Shown piece by piece: positions 55,028 through 64,000 of a DNA stretch of 64,000 nt. The notes beneath the pieces are model-generated. The model had not been told where the DNA came from and did not search any database. It worked only from the letters and a program-made list of their open reading frames with translations. How positions within the stretch are numbered: position 1 is the first letter of the stretch; every line of letters starts with the position of its first letter. The DNA is from Collimonas sp. OK412 (GTDB taxonomy: Bacteria; Pseudomonadota; Gammaproteobacteria; Burkholderiales; Burkholderiaceae_D): positions 1 through 64,000 of the forward strand of contig NZ_FOLC01000019.1 in NCBI RefSeq assembly GCF_900112135.1, read 5' to 3'. The position numbers and the translations under genes are program-made.

Positions 55028-55306
55028 ATGCAACTGGAATTGTTTGAGCGTGAGCAGATCGGCCAGGCCGAGCTGGAGCGCATGATGAGCGAGATCCGCC
55101 ATGCGTACTGGCATTTACGGAATTTGCGCAAGGTGAGTTGGAACAATGCACGCCGGCGTCGGGAGTATCGAAAAGTGGCTGTGCATAAAAAACGCCTGCT
55201 GATCGCAGGCGTGGATAAGAGGGAAATACTGGATTTGTTAGCTTGTTGCCGGCAGAAGTGCAGTGCTCGAAAACATCCGTTCAAGCCATGCAAGTACTGT
55301 CGATAG
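55028..55306 (+). CDS. Small basic protein related to the relic at 48092
   Basis: 92 residues from 55028; an in-frame ATG at 54977 is possible but neither has a good ribosome-binding site. The protein opens MQLELFEREQIGQAELERMM and continues with a basic helix 'NNARRRREYRKVAVHKKRLL' and 'REILDLLACCRQKCSARKH', ending CKYCR. The late Cys cluster could bind a metal. No family was recognised. A decayed relative lies at 48092-48197. The gene overlaps a minus-strand terminator hairpin at 55187-55212. Confidence 0.45.
   Translation: MQLELFEREQIGQAELERMMSEIRHAYWHLRNLRKVSWNNARRRREYRKVAVHKKRLLIAGVDKREILDLLACCRQKCSARKHPFKPCKYCR
55187..55212 (-). terminator. Terminator-like hairpin inside the small gene, minus-strand polarity
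   Basis: ACGCCTGC (55192-55199) pairs with GCAGGCGT (55205-55212) around the loop TGATC, and six A precede it on the plus strand. It has the same geometry as the hairpin at 48115-48142 and differs by a compensated base pair. Confidence 0.55.
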
Positions 55307-55406
55307 ACGGCGTTTCCTTCGGATAGCATTGAACAAGTATCCCAAGTTAATTGTTCATTGGGCTCTAAGCCATTGTTTAAAAAGAAAAATTTACAACAAC
55401 TTGCTG

Positions 55407-55637
55407 TTAGACGTTTATATTGAGTTGTTCATGAACGCAGCTCTTCCGTTCAGTGTCGATCTCGTGTTTTGGCACGCCGAGCTTATTCAGGCCAAATCGT
55501 GTGACCAATTCCTCGTGTAGCTGCCGGTGATGCTGCCACATCTGCTGGTCGTGCTTGGTCGGGACGAGGCCACGTGGCGTGCCTTCGTCACCGTACTGGG
55601 TCCTACCTGAACGTCGCAACAAATATTCCGTCTTCAT
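55407..55637 (-). CDS. Small hypothetical protein
   Basis: 76 residues from 55637 (55643 is also possible). Soluble, charged, with several His ('KHDQQMWQHHRQLHEELVTR'); no family recognised. The ribosome-binding site is weak. A minus-strand terminator-like hairpin lies 195 bases past its stop, which is a modest argument for transcription in this direction. Confidence 0.35.
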   Translation of the reverse strand: MKTEYLLRRSGRTQYGDEGTPRGLVPTKHDQQMWQHHRQLHEELVTRFGLNKLGVPKHEIDTERKSCVHEQLNINV

Positions 55638-55791
55638 ACTCATTTAATTCAGTCTCTCTGGCCGTCCAATGAGCCAGTGTTGTCGTCGCCAGATAAAAGT
55701 TGCCCCTAATTTGCCGCGCTTTATTACTTGTGATCGCGGTAATTGTCCGCCAAAATGACAATCTTTCTACTATTTATATTCCAGGTCACGA

Positions 55792-56940
55792 ATGCTGACT
55801 TCTTCTCAGTTCGCACCACTTGAGCATTCTCCCATTGGGGGCGTCACATTTCTGGTCGGCCAGAATGGCAGTGGCAAGAGCACTTGTTTGGCGGGCTTTG
55901 CTAAGCATGCACTGGCTTGTGGAAAAAATGTTCTCGCAATCTCAAACACAATTTATGATCGCTTTCCCCGCCGTAAAGGCTCATACAGCGAGTTGGCTAC
56001 GCGGTTTGGCCGGGGCCTACCTGGTCACGTCATTAAGCATGCACTTTCCATTCAGCAGGAACGCTCTGAGCGAAACGCGGAACGCATCGCGAAAATTTTA
56101 GATTACCTGGGTTTTGAGATGCAGATCGGACTTTCGATCAAGTCTACCTCGGCCCGAAAGTCCGATTTGTACGAGCGATGGCCCGATCTTTCATCCGAGC
56201 AGTACGAGCGGATTGAGAGCTCCCTAAATTACATGCAAAGCCGAAGCAAGCATAGTGAGGACGGCATCCTATGGCTGGACGTATACGGCTTAGGACACGA
56301 GCGCAATAGTTTCGGTGTTCTTGATTTATTACGCTACGAAGGTGGCGCACGCAACCGTCAATATGCAGCGGTTTCGGTTCATCTGCGCAAGAGAGGCCAG
56401 ACGCTTAATGTGACAGCAGCCAGTTCGGGCGAGCTGACGCTGCTGTCGATGTACATCTATTTAGCCACGCACATCACTGAAGGGGCTGTCATTCTCATTG
56501 ATGAACCTGAAAATAGTTTACATCCTTCTTGGCAACACGAGTACTGCGTCCGTTTACTGGACATGTTCCACCTCTATCAACCCCAAATTGTAGTGGCCAC
56601 ACATTCGCCGATAATCGTAACTGGTGCGCAAGGGCATCGTCTAATGGTGGAAATTTTCCAAGTGCACGGAGATACACTTGAACATCGATCATCTGCGCAC
56701 AGCATTGAAGAGACACTGTACGAAAGCTTCCAGACCTTACCACCAGCAAATCATTACCTAAGCGAGCGAGTGTCTGAAATGCTCGACGAATTAGGAAGAG
56801 GGCAACTAACAATAGGCGCGGTCCAAGACACTTTACGTGAGTTCAGCAAGCACTCCTATGACCCCTCTCAGCGGCGGTTTCTGGAGCGCATAGAACAGTT
56901 AGCTAAAAAGGTGGCGGCAGAGGCAAGGAGGAAGATTTAG
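55792..56940 (+). CDS. ptuA: Septu-like AAA ATPase (PtuA-type)
   Basis: 382 residues, ABC/SMC-like ATPase of the OLD/PtuA kind. Walker A is at about 20-30 (FLVGQNGSGKST), the signature-like loop 'AASSGELTLLSMYIYLATHI' near 215, Walker B 'VILIDEPENSLHPSWQHEY' and the switch His in 'VVATHSPIIVTGAQG'. The middle is helical with no zinc hook. The following gene is an HNH nuclease one base after the stop. That pair is the layout of the Septu defence system, in which the ATPase holds the nuclease in check until phage infection. The two genes after the HNH lie on the same strand and may belong to the system. Confidence 0.8.
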   Translation: MLTSSQFAPLEHSPIGGVTFLVGQNGSGKSTCLAGFAKHALACGKNVLAISNTIYDRFPRRKGSYSELATRFGRGLPGHVIKHALSIQQERSERNAERIAKILDYLGFEMQIGLSIKSTSARKSDLYERWPDLSSEQYERIESSLNYMQSRSKHSEDGILWLDVYGLGHERNSFGVLDLLRYEGGARNRQYAAVSVHLRKRGQTLNVTAASSGELTLLSMYIYLATHITEGAVILIDEPENSLHPSWQHEYCVRLLDMFHLYQPQIVVATHSPIIVTGAQGHRLMVEIFQVHGDTLEHRSSAHSIEETLYESFQTLPPANHYLSERVSEMLDELGRGQLTIGAVQDTLREFSKHSYDPSQRRFLERIEQLAKKVAAEARRKI

Positions 56941-56941
56941 G

Positions 56942-57583
56942 ATGGCGCGTCATCCGGATAACGCATTCGCTTACACACAACAGGAGCAGGCGTTGATCGC
57001 ACAAGCCTTGGCAGAAGCAAAGCCGTGGAACGCTCCCTGCGCAGCTCCGCTCAAAACCCGCATCTATGCGTACCATAAGGATTTGCAGAAGGAAATGTGT
57101 TGTTATTGCCTACGCAATCACATAGGAGAATTCAAACTGGTCATCGATACAGAGCACATACTCCCGAAAGAAAAATACCGGCCGCACATGTTTGAAATTT
57201 GGAATCTCAGCGTGTCATGTAAGCGCTGTAACATGAAGGTCAAAGGTCAGCGTATCGACTTTCTGGCTGATGCAACTTTCGCGAGCGTAGGCACACAAGA
57301 TAATTCAGCTTACCATTTCGTACATCCGAACTTGGATGAGGTACGCCAGCACTTATCCCGCGTTGCCTTAGAGGTTGATGGCGAGCGCTTGGTCAGCTAT
57401 GTGGTCAAAGGCAATTCAGCTAAGGGGACATTCCACGTCGACTATTTTCGTCTAAGGGAACTGGAGATCGCAACCTTCGACGCGGCCCAGATTGAAGGGG
57501 CGGAGGAAAACGCTTCCGCGGCCTTAGAGGGTATTCGTGCCGTTGTTCGAGACTTGGCGCGTAGCACTGGTAACGCCGTATAG
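56942..57583 (+). CDS. ptuB: Septu-like HNH nuclease (PtuB-type)
   Basis: 213 residues; GGAGG lies upstream within the end of the ATPase gene, only one base separates the genes. The HNH core holds the zinc Cys pairs 'CCYCLRN' and 'CKRCNMKVKGQ', the catalytic strand 'VIDTEHILPKEKYRP' with the general-base His, and 'IWNLSVSC' with the second Asn. In Septu the nuclease is carried by the ATPase and degrades nucleic acid on activation. The C-terminal 80 residues are helical and may be the ATPase contact. Confidence 0.85.
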   Translation: MARHPDNAFAYTQQEQALIAQALAEAKPWNAPCAAPLKTRIYAYHKDLQKEMCCYCLRNHIGEFKLVIDTEHILPKEKYRPHMFEIWNLSVSCKRCNMKVKGQRIDFLADATFASVGTQDNSAYHFVHPNLDEVRQHLSRVALEVDGERLVSYVVKGNSAKGTFHVDYFRLRELEIATFDAAQIEGAEENASAALEGIRAVVRDLARSTGNAV

Positions 57584-57680
57584 AATTACGAGCGCTGCCT
57601 ACTCAGTCTTGAAAGCGCAAGGCTTTCGAGTCGGTTTTTTTTGCATGCGCGACTCATCGTATTTAATGGAAAATTTATTT

Positions 57681-57962
57681 ATGTCTATGACCATGGTGGG
57701 AAATTTACTCGCCGCTCTTTCAGCACTGATTGCAGCGTGGTTTTGGTTTCTCTCCTCCAGGACATCTGTGCCGGACAACCTGATTGGTGTTGCAGCGGGT
57801 CCAAGTATAACGATAGTGAGTGCAAATCCGTTACTGCTTCAAGCCCAAAAGAGCGGGCGGCTAAATGCGATTGCCGCTGGATTCAGTGCGGCAGCGGCAT
57901 TCATCGCAGCAATTCCACCTATTTGCGACGCAGTGGCATTTGTTCATGCGATGATCTCTTGA
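57681..57962 (+). CDS. Small two-helix membrane protein in the defence cluster
   Basis: 93 residues from 57681, where GGAAA lies eight bases upstream; the open frame starts at 57537 inside the HNH gene but has no better start. Two hydrophobic helices are seen, near the N-terminus ('MVGNLLAALSALIAAWFWFL') and the C-terminus ('AIAAGFSAAAAFIAAIPPIC'), joined by a polar 40-residue part. No family was recognised. It lies 97 bases after the HNH gene and nine bases before the next gene. Small membrane proteins in defence clusters often act as pore-forming effectors, which is only an inference here. Confidence 0.55.
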   Translation: MSMTMVGNLLAALSALIAAWFWFLSSRTSVPDNLIGVAAGPSITIVSANPLLLQAQKSGRLNAIAAGFSAAAAFIAAIPPICDAVAFVHAMIS

Positions 57963-57971
57963 AGGAATGTT

Positions 57972-58709
57972 ATGACAAAAATTGAGCAGTTACGTGGTGT
58001 TGCTGAGGATGTAATTGTGCAATTCGACACACTCGTCGCGGCATGGCATGTTGCGGATTCCAATGAGGCGCGTGTTACGGCAGCGCTTGCGCTAACTGTT
58101 GGCGAACAATTCCATTCGATGCTGTGCTTGATCGACAATAATTGCGAAACCCATGCTGCGGCACCAATCCGCTCTATGCTTGAGGGGGTGGCCGATATTA
58201 TTCTTTTGACTCGTGATCCTCGGTATCTAGAGCAGCTCCGCTTCGACAATGCAAAAGCGGATAATTCAACGATTGCGAACTATCGAGATTCGATAGCAGC
58301 CGATATCCCGGCAGAAATGGCGTCTGAAATTGCGTCAGTATTAAAGTACGCTAGCGCGACACGTGACTCCTTAAAGGAGGAGGGATTCAAGAGGCAAACG
58401 CGTGAGGAGAAATTTCAGCTTACGCAGAACGAATATCTCTACGCTGCATATGGAGTTATGTGTGCATTTGTGCATCCAAATTTAACAAGCTTGAGCTCCA
58501 GGCATATGCATAATGTGGAGGGTGTATACAAATTGGTTTATCGTGCGCCGCCCAATGCAAAAGTAGTATCCATGTTGCTAAGCATAGGCATCTACGTGCT
58601 TACCCGATTAATCGAATTGACATGTCACTTTACTGATCTAGCTGCCGAGAACGTTCAGGCCATTGCAAAAAATATCGACGATCGCCACGACATCGCTGTG
58701 GCTAACTGA
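57972..58709 (+). CDS. All-helical protein resembling DUF5677 family
   Basis: 245 residues, soluble and almost entirely helical. 'FHSMLCLIDNNCETHAAAPI' leading to 'RSMLEGVADIILLTRDPRYL', and later 'YAAYGVMCAFVHPNLTSLSS', follow the pattern of DUF5677-like proteins (Arg-x-x-x-Glu helix, then a His near the end of a late helix), which occur in defence and toxin contexts but have no settled function. It starts nine bases after the membrane protein gene, so both are translated from one mRNA, and a strong terminator follows at 58802. Confidence 0.6.
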   Translation: MTKIEQLRGVAEDVIVQFDTLVAAWHVADSNEARVTAALALTVGEQFHSMLCLIDNNCETHAAAPIRSMLEGVADIILLTRDPRYLEQLRFDNAKADNSTIANYRDSIAADIPAEMASEIASVLKYASATRDSLKEEGFKRQTREEKFQLTQNEYLYAAYGVMCAFVHPNLTSLSSRHMHNVEGVYKLVYRAPPNAKVVSMLLSIGIYVLTRLIELTCHFTDLAAENVQAIAKNIDDRHDIAVAN

Positions 58710-59019
58710 GTGGCACAAAATTCTGCCTGCACGGCGCTTAAAGGTGGTGAAAGCACGAGGTTTACGCGGCAGGCGCTTGATCCCATAATTTGATTCATCG
58801 GCAGCTCCATTCGTGGGGCTGTTTTTATTTGCTTCGACTGGCCGGCGATGTGGCGCTGCATAACTTCGGGGTTTCACACACGTTTCTAGGTTTGTACCCC
58901 TCTCTAATTGATCCGCCTTCTAACGCATTGCGAAGACAGCGACGCGATCACACGACCCGTCATAATCCAATGGTCGTAACTCTAAGTGGAACTGCTTGCG
59001 CGATTTGCTTAGGGCGATC
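58710..59019. other. Convergent gap between the Septu-like and Bil clusters
   Basis: 310 bases between two convergent operons. It holds the plus-strand terminator at 58802-58826. No gene is supported, and no T-run hairpin was found for the minus-strand operon. Confidence 0.5.
58802..58826 (+). terminator. Intrinsic terminator of the Septu-like cluster
   Basis: CAGCTCC (58802-58808) pairs with GGGGCTG (58815-58821), one G-T wobble, loop of six, followed directly by TTTTT. It is the only strong plus-strand terminator between 55792 and 59000 that was noticed, which supports one transcript across the four genes. Confidence 0.75.
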
Positions 59020-60405
59020 TTATGGGGCTGTCGGCCAGCCCATCGGCATAGCTCTCGTATAGCCATGTGCGTAGGGAGGGGCATGTAGTGTCCCGAATTC
59101 GATGTCCTGTAGCGTAGCAGTAGATCCAGCAATAAATTCGAACGCTTTTCCACCATGCAACCGTCGAAGAAGCTCCGACATGGCAAGACACGCGGCAATC
59201 AGGCCTACAAACGGCACCCCGACGGTCCGGGATGCAAGCTGCGTAAGGCCACACGCGTCTATACCGCTCTTCTTGAGCGCCTGATACGCTGGCATGTCTT
59301 CCGTAGAAGTATCGGCCAGAGCTACCTGTTTGGCCCAGATTTCCGCAGCTGTGCGCGATGATGGAAACGTGTGAATACCAAGGCTGCGAAAAGCCTGCGG
59401 ACCACCGCCAAGGCCAGCCTCGACGATCAACGGAAAGCCGGCCTGGTCTAGGGCTGAGCGTGCCAAAGCGTTGTCAACGCCACATAGGGCCACGCCAGGC
59501 TCGTCGGCATGCCGCTTCGTCCACGGGCCAAAACGTCGTTCTTCGATGAAGGTAGTAAAGCCACGTTTATCGAGCCAGTCTGCGACGACGCGGGCCTTCA
59601 TTTTGTTCGTATCGTGTTTGTAAGAAAGCAGCGACGTGCTGTCATTTGAAGGGGCAATACGGTCGTAGTCTTGCAAGACCAATTGCAACTCTTGGGGCGT
59701 TTCGTAGGGCATTAGCGCCAACAACCACGCAAAGGCTTGGCCAAGATTGCCCAAACCAATTATCCAAAGATTCGAAGGAAGAAAAGCGAGTTCAGGCTCT
59801 GATTCGTCGACGTCCAGCCAATCGGCGCCCGGCTGCCAAAGGGACAGGCCCGCCGTCCGCCGTCCGGCCATCGGATGATCACCCGCATAATGAGAGAAAA
59901 CCTCGCCGGCGCAGACTGCCGCCGCCAATGCCGGTGCCAGGGCCATAGAATTGTCCTCGGACAGGCGATCACCGATCATTAGCGGAGCTGCTCCTGCGCG
60001 CCAACCTTCCCAGGTAACGCGCCAAGCAGTGTCTTTATTGCTGTAGTCTTCGACGCTTCCGATCAGTGCAGTAGGCCACTCGGGGCGAGCAACGGCTACT
60101 GGCGTGCCGCCAAGTGCCATCACTGCCTCTTTCAACCCCGTGTTGGGGGCGAGTGCCGTCAGGCTGTCGCAGTCCGGCAGCCCGATAACTTCCACGCCGC
60201 CGAGAAGCGTACGTCGCGTGACGTTCACGATAGTAAGGAGAGCAATCTGGTGCGCAGCCGAACTACGGATTTCCTCGCCGACATAGATTGTCAGGCCAAA
60301 CTGTTGAAGCAGATTCATGGCGGCTTCATGCGATGCGGCTTTACCGCTGTCCATGAAATATTTGGCAGCGCGGTGCAACGTAGTGTGATCGAGTGTAAGG
60401 TTCAT
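59020..60405 (-). CDS. bilD: E1-like activating enzyme of the ISG15-like (Bil) system
   Basis: 461 residues from 60405, two bases after the JAB gene. Residues 1-205 form an N-terminal domain that resembles the inactive half of E1 enzymes. The adenylation domain starts at 'NLWIIGLGNLGQAFAWLL' (GxGxxG at 217-222), has 'QDYDRIAPSN' with the ATP-binding Asp and the Asn near 254, the Lys-rich 'NKMKARVVADWL' and 'VALCGVDNALAR'. Cys385 in 'GIDACGLTQLA' is the best candidate for the thioester Cys. The protein should activate the Gly end of the Ubl encoded at 61369. The letter bilD is given by operon order and was not verified. Confidence 0.88.
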   Translation of the reverse strand: MNLTLDHTTLHRAAKYFMDSGKAASHEAAMNLLQQFGLTIYVGEEIRSSAAHQIALLTIVNVTRRTLLGGVEVIGLPDCDSLTALAPNTGLKEAVMALGGTPVAVARPEWPTALIGSVEDYSNKDTAWRVTWEGWRAGAAPLMIGDRLSEDNSMALAPALAAAVCAGEVFSHYAGDHPMAGRRTAGLSLWQPGADWLDVDESEPELAFLPSNLWIIGLGNLGQAFAWLLALMPYETPQELQLVLQDYDRIAPSNDSTSLLSYKHDTNKMKARVVADWLDKRGFTTFIEERRFGPWTKRHADEPGVALCGVDNALARSALDQAGFPLIVEAGLGGGPQAFRSLGIHTFPSSRTAAEIWAKQVALADTSTEDMPAYQALKKSGIDACGLTQLASRTVGVPFVGLIAACLAMSELLRRLHGGKAFEFIAGSTATLQDIEFGTLHAPPYAHGYTRAMPMGWPTAP

Positions 60406-60407
60406 AG

Positions 60408-61860
<1,453 letters not shown>

Positions 61861-61871
61861 ACTAACTTACT

Positions 61872-61904
61872 CCTATAAAGTGGCCCCGAATTGGGTGCCT
61901 ATAA
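61872..61904. promoter_or_regulatory. Candidate control site ahead of the Ubl gene
   Basis: CCTATAA occurs at 61872-61878 and again at 61898-61904, 26 bases apart, and an imperfect dyad (GGCCCCGAATTGGGTGCC, 14 of 18 symmetric) lies between them. On the minus strand this gives two TTATAGG boxes, either of which could be a -10 element. It is 12-44 bases ahead of the Ubl start. Confidence 0.35.
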
Positions 61905-61947
61905 GAAGTAAGCGATGCGACTCCGAAAAAAACGGGTATTTCCTTTG

Positions 61948-63369
61948 CTAGTGAGCGCCGCAGGCAAAGTATGCCGGGCAATTGGGGCAAAACCTTGGCA
62001 ATGGAGAAGGAATATTGAAATCTCCCTTCTTTATCCCGGCGATTGCCTCGTCATATAGCGCCAACTTCTTGCTATCGTCGCCGGACGGAATGACCTGCAC
62101 ATCGCCGGAGGCGAGAAAGAATGTCTCAATGCTGACCGGGTGGTTCGGATAATGAAGGGTCGCGCCTTTTTGCAGTAAGGCGTAGATCGGCTTCCCTAGC
62201 TCACTTTTCGTCTTTTTCCCAGTGCGTGTCCGTTGGACACGAACAAGTCCGCTCTGCTCAATGAGTACCCTGTCGGGGGTGATGGAAACGATCCCATTGG
62301 ACAGCGGGATTTGCCATTCCGCGCGAGCATACTGGCCGGTTTCGCGCAATATAGCCTCGCACATAGCGCGTACCATGCTTTCAGCCGCGCGACGATAGTA
62401 GAGTTCAAATCCATGGGTCAGTGGGCCGCGCTCGCTCCATACAGCAGCAAGGTGCGTCAGCCCCTCCTGGACCGTCGGCATGCTACCGGCCATCCTTTCT
62501 TGTTCCAGCCAATCGACCGTTATGTATACGCAGCGATGAAAGAGAGCATAAGGATTGTCGCCACGTGCCCCTTTCAACCGGTCAAGGATCTCGTAACGAA
62601 ACCGCGCAGGGCACTCCATATAAAGAGAAAGCTGCTTTTCGGGATAGATCGAGAAAGCCTCGCACGGCACGTAGAGCGGCGTGCCCGCGAAAGATGCTCC
62701 AGCGCCCTTGAAATCGGCGTGCGTGACATGAGTTCCGATATGGTCAAGAAATTTTGAAGCGCTAGCGCTCACTTTGGCGGCATACTTTTCCGCTCGGCTT
62801 AGCGATAGAAAATCTCTCGCGCGCGATAACCCCACGAAGAAGAGTCCTTCCTCTTCAGCGTCGTGATCATCCTTGTCCATTTTTAGTTGAGCGAGTGTCG
62901 GCGGCGGCGGGCATTGGACGCCGCCGCCGCTTCGCGACATCGGCATGTACCTGGTGGCAATGACCGGAAAATGTACTGCTCTGAACTCCAATCCTTTGCT
63001 GCCGTGGATTGTCATGACACGAATTGCATCGATATCGGATGCCTCCGATGAAACGGCGCGGAATGGCGTGTCTTGATTGAGCGCTTCGATGCGACGGATA
63101 CGCTTTAAGAACTCGCGCCTGCCGACGCGGCCGGCTTTCGCGTTCTCGCCGCAAACCTTGAGGAAGTGATAGATAGCAATTAGATTCTGCTGCGCTTTGG
63201 CATTTTTTTTGCTCAGAAGTGGTTGTAGATAGTCACTTCTTTCGAATAGCCATACGGTCAAGAATGACCAAGGGGAAGCATTCTCAAGTCCATCAAGATG
63301 AACAGCTAGCTTCGCAAGTCCTGTGCGGCCACCAGTGGATATCTCAGGGATTTCCGCCGTCCGCTTCAA
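61948..63369 (-). pseudogene. UvrD-type helicase with Fe-S nuclease-like tail, 5'-truncated
   Basis: About 473 residues in a frame that reaches a stop at 63418-63420; no ATG is available near the start and the first start-like codon is a TTG at 63369. Only the second half of a UvrD-like helicase is present: motif V 'VMTIHGSKGLEFRAVHFPV' and motif VI 'EEEGLFFVGLSRARDFLSLS'. Walker A and motifs Ia-III are missing. The C-terminal 250 residues resemble the AddB/Cas4-type nuclease with Fe-S Cys ('YMECPARFRYEI' and 'FCPNCPAYFACGAH'), but the catalytic strand reads 'LVRVQRTRTGK', without the expected Asp/Glu and Lys. Truncation at the island edge is the simplest reading. Confidence 0.75.
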
Positions 63370-63629
63370 TGCTTCGAAAATTGAAATCTTTTGGGTAGCT
63401 GTCCATTGATCAGCGTTTCATCGACGTCTATATTCTGAAGCGAATGAAATTCATAAAATGCTTTAATAGCAACGAGATCATTTCGGATCGTATTGAAGGC
63501 CCTGTATTGGCGCTTAAGTACTACAAAGAGAAATGGAACCAGGACAGGCTGAGACGGAATGAGTCTGAAGAGTACGGGAAGGCGTCGGCCATCGGACAAT
63601 CTACAAGGAAATATTTTCATGGCCGCCAT
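63366..63629 (-). pseudogene. Tyrosine-recombinase (integrase) N-terminal fragment
   Basis: 87 residues. 'RQYRAFNTIRNDLVAIKAFY' and 'EFHSLQNIDVDETLINGQLP' match the SAM-like core-binding domain at the N-terminus of site-specific tyrosine recombinases. The catalytic domain (Arg..His-x-x-Arg..Tyr) is missing because the frame ends at 63366, where the helicase fragment begins (TTG overlapping TGA). This looks like the cut end of a mobile element. A short palindrome, GCCGCC-ATAATA-GGCGGC (63621-63638), overlaps the start. Confidence 0.6.
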
Positions 63630-63865
63630 AATAGGCGGCAGCTCGTTGATTGCAAGCGTGTATTTGAACGACTGCTATAAAGCCTTTAGATTCATGAAGA
63701 TAGAGTCGTATATGAACATGTCAAACATTGGGGTTAATGGGGAATCGGGTCCAATGCAGAACATAATCAATTCAATGAGTTAGAGCGCTTAGTGAACATC
63801 AATAACATTGGATCTCGTTTTACATAATACAAATTATGCGAAGTTATAGCCGTGCAGAGGAAAAC

Positions 63866-64000
63866 ATGAAATATCCGAATATCAGGTACGGCAACCTAAT
63901 CAGCACGCCACGCTGCCTCAGTAAGTCTGGAGATGAAAAAATCGGCCAAGACGCGCTTGGTTGGATTCCTGTGTATTCCTGGCGCCGGTATACGTGCGCG
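63866..64000 (+). CDS. Hypothetical protein, N-terminal part (cut by window edge)
   Basis: The ATG at 63866 has a strong AGAGGAAAAC directly before it. The first 45 residues (MKYPNIRYGNLISTPRCLSK...) are polar with three aromatic residues near the start. The frame stays open to the window edge. No family was recognised. Confidence 0.45.
   Translation, partial: MKYPNIRYGNLISTPRCLSKSGDEKIGQDALGWIPVYSWRRYTCA

Noticed and set aside
55792-57583. Retron reading of the ATPase-HNH pair (as in retron-Eco7, which also carries PtuAB-like genes)
   Set aside because: No reverse transcriptase gene lies nearby on either strand, so a plain Septu-like pair is the better call.
63619-63783. 54-residue plus-strand frame with AAGGAA eight bases upstream
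   Set aside because: It overlaps the start of the integrase fragment on the other strand and resembles nothing known. The ribosome-binding site alone is not enough.

Overview
The window looks like chromosome from a betaproteobacterium of the Oxalobacteraceae, most likely Collimonas or a close relative. The grounds are the high-GC codon use of most genes, the secreted chitinase and other polysaccharide-degrading enzymes, the many LysR, AraC and MocR regulators, and an ISG15-like (Bil) antiphage operon of the kind described from Collimonas. The genus is an inference; no rRNA or tRNA gene was seen.

Layout. 1-550: the cut N-terminus of an IS110-type transposase and a small inverted-repeat element. 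589-4834: two tandem paralogous lipoproteins with putative-Ig (He_PIG) domains and seven Kelch-like repeats, more AT-rich by eye than their neighbours. 5009-6268: a ModA-like binding protein and a small exported protein. 6722-9908: a GH18 chitinase and a CBM6 lipoprotein with a GH99-like domain. 10118-14572: a small protein, a Rid-family protein, then XdhC, a Tat-exported molybdenum hydroxylase large subunit and its 2Fe-2S subunit. 14765-18784: AraC regulator, MdaB, SDR, cupin and LysR. 18927-21677: an exported M20 peptidase, a dead Dyp-type peroxidase gene and an exported SnoaL-like protein. 21874-24464: a TetR regulator with two matching operator dyads, an SDR and a quinone oxidoreductase. 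24655-32383: a complete sugar-alcohol operon (binding protein, two permeases, xylitol-type dehydrogenase, ATPase, AraC regulator, xylulokinase), predicted to convert xylitol or D-arabitol through D-xylulose to xylulose 5-phosphate. 32457-34834: MsrB and DipZ, a periplasmic redox-repair pair. 35185-39173: NAD-dependent formate dehydrogenase, LysR, FAD monooxygenase. 39666-45188: MocR regulator divergent from a DadA-like oxidase, an orphan amino-acid binding protein, and an Lrp/LysE pair. 45255-46757: a GH54 arabinofuranosidase with a ricin-type CBM. 48229-54953: Tat-tagged malate:quinone oxidoreductase, a second MocR regulator, a DHA2-type exporter and small proteins.

From about 55 kb to the end is a defence island. 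A Septu-like AAA ATPase and HNH nuclease (55792-57583) are followed on the same strand by a two-helix membrane protein and an all-helical protein, closed by one strong terminator at 58802. On the opposite strand lies a compact four-gene ubiquitin-like conjugation operon: tandem Ubl ending in Gly, E2, JAB/JAMM peptidase and E1 (61860 to 59020). Beyond it are a 5'-truncated UvrD-type helicase with an Fe-S nuclease-like tail and the N-terminal fragment of a tyrosine recombinase, the usual debris of a mobile element edge.

The most notable system is the Bil/ISG15-like operon. It is already described in the literature and is recognised here from domain order, the C-terminal Gly and its Collimonas-like setting. 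The least described candidate is the possible four-gene extension of the Septu-like pair.
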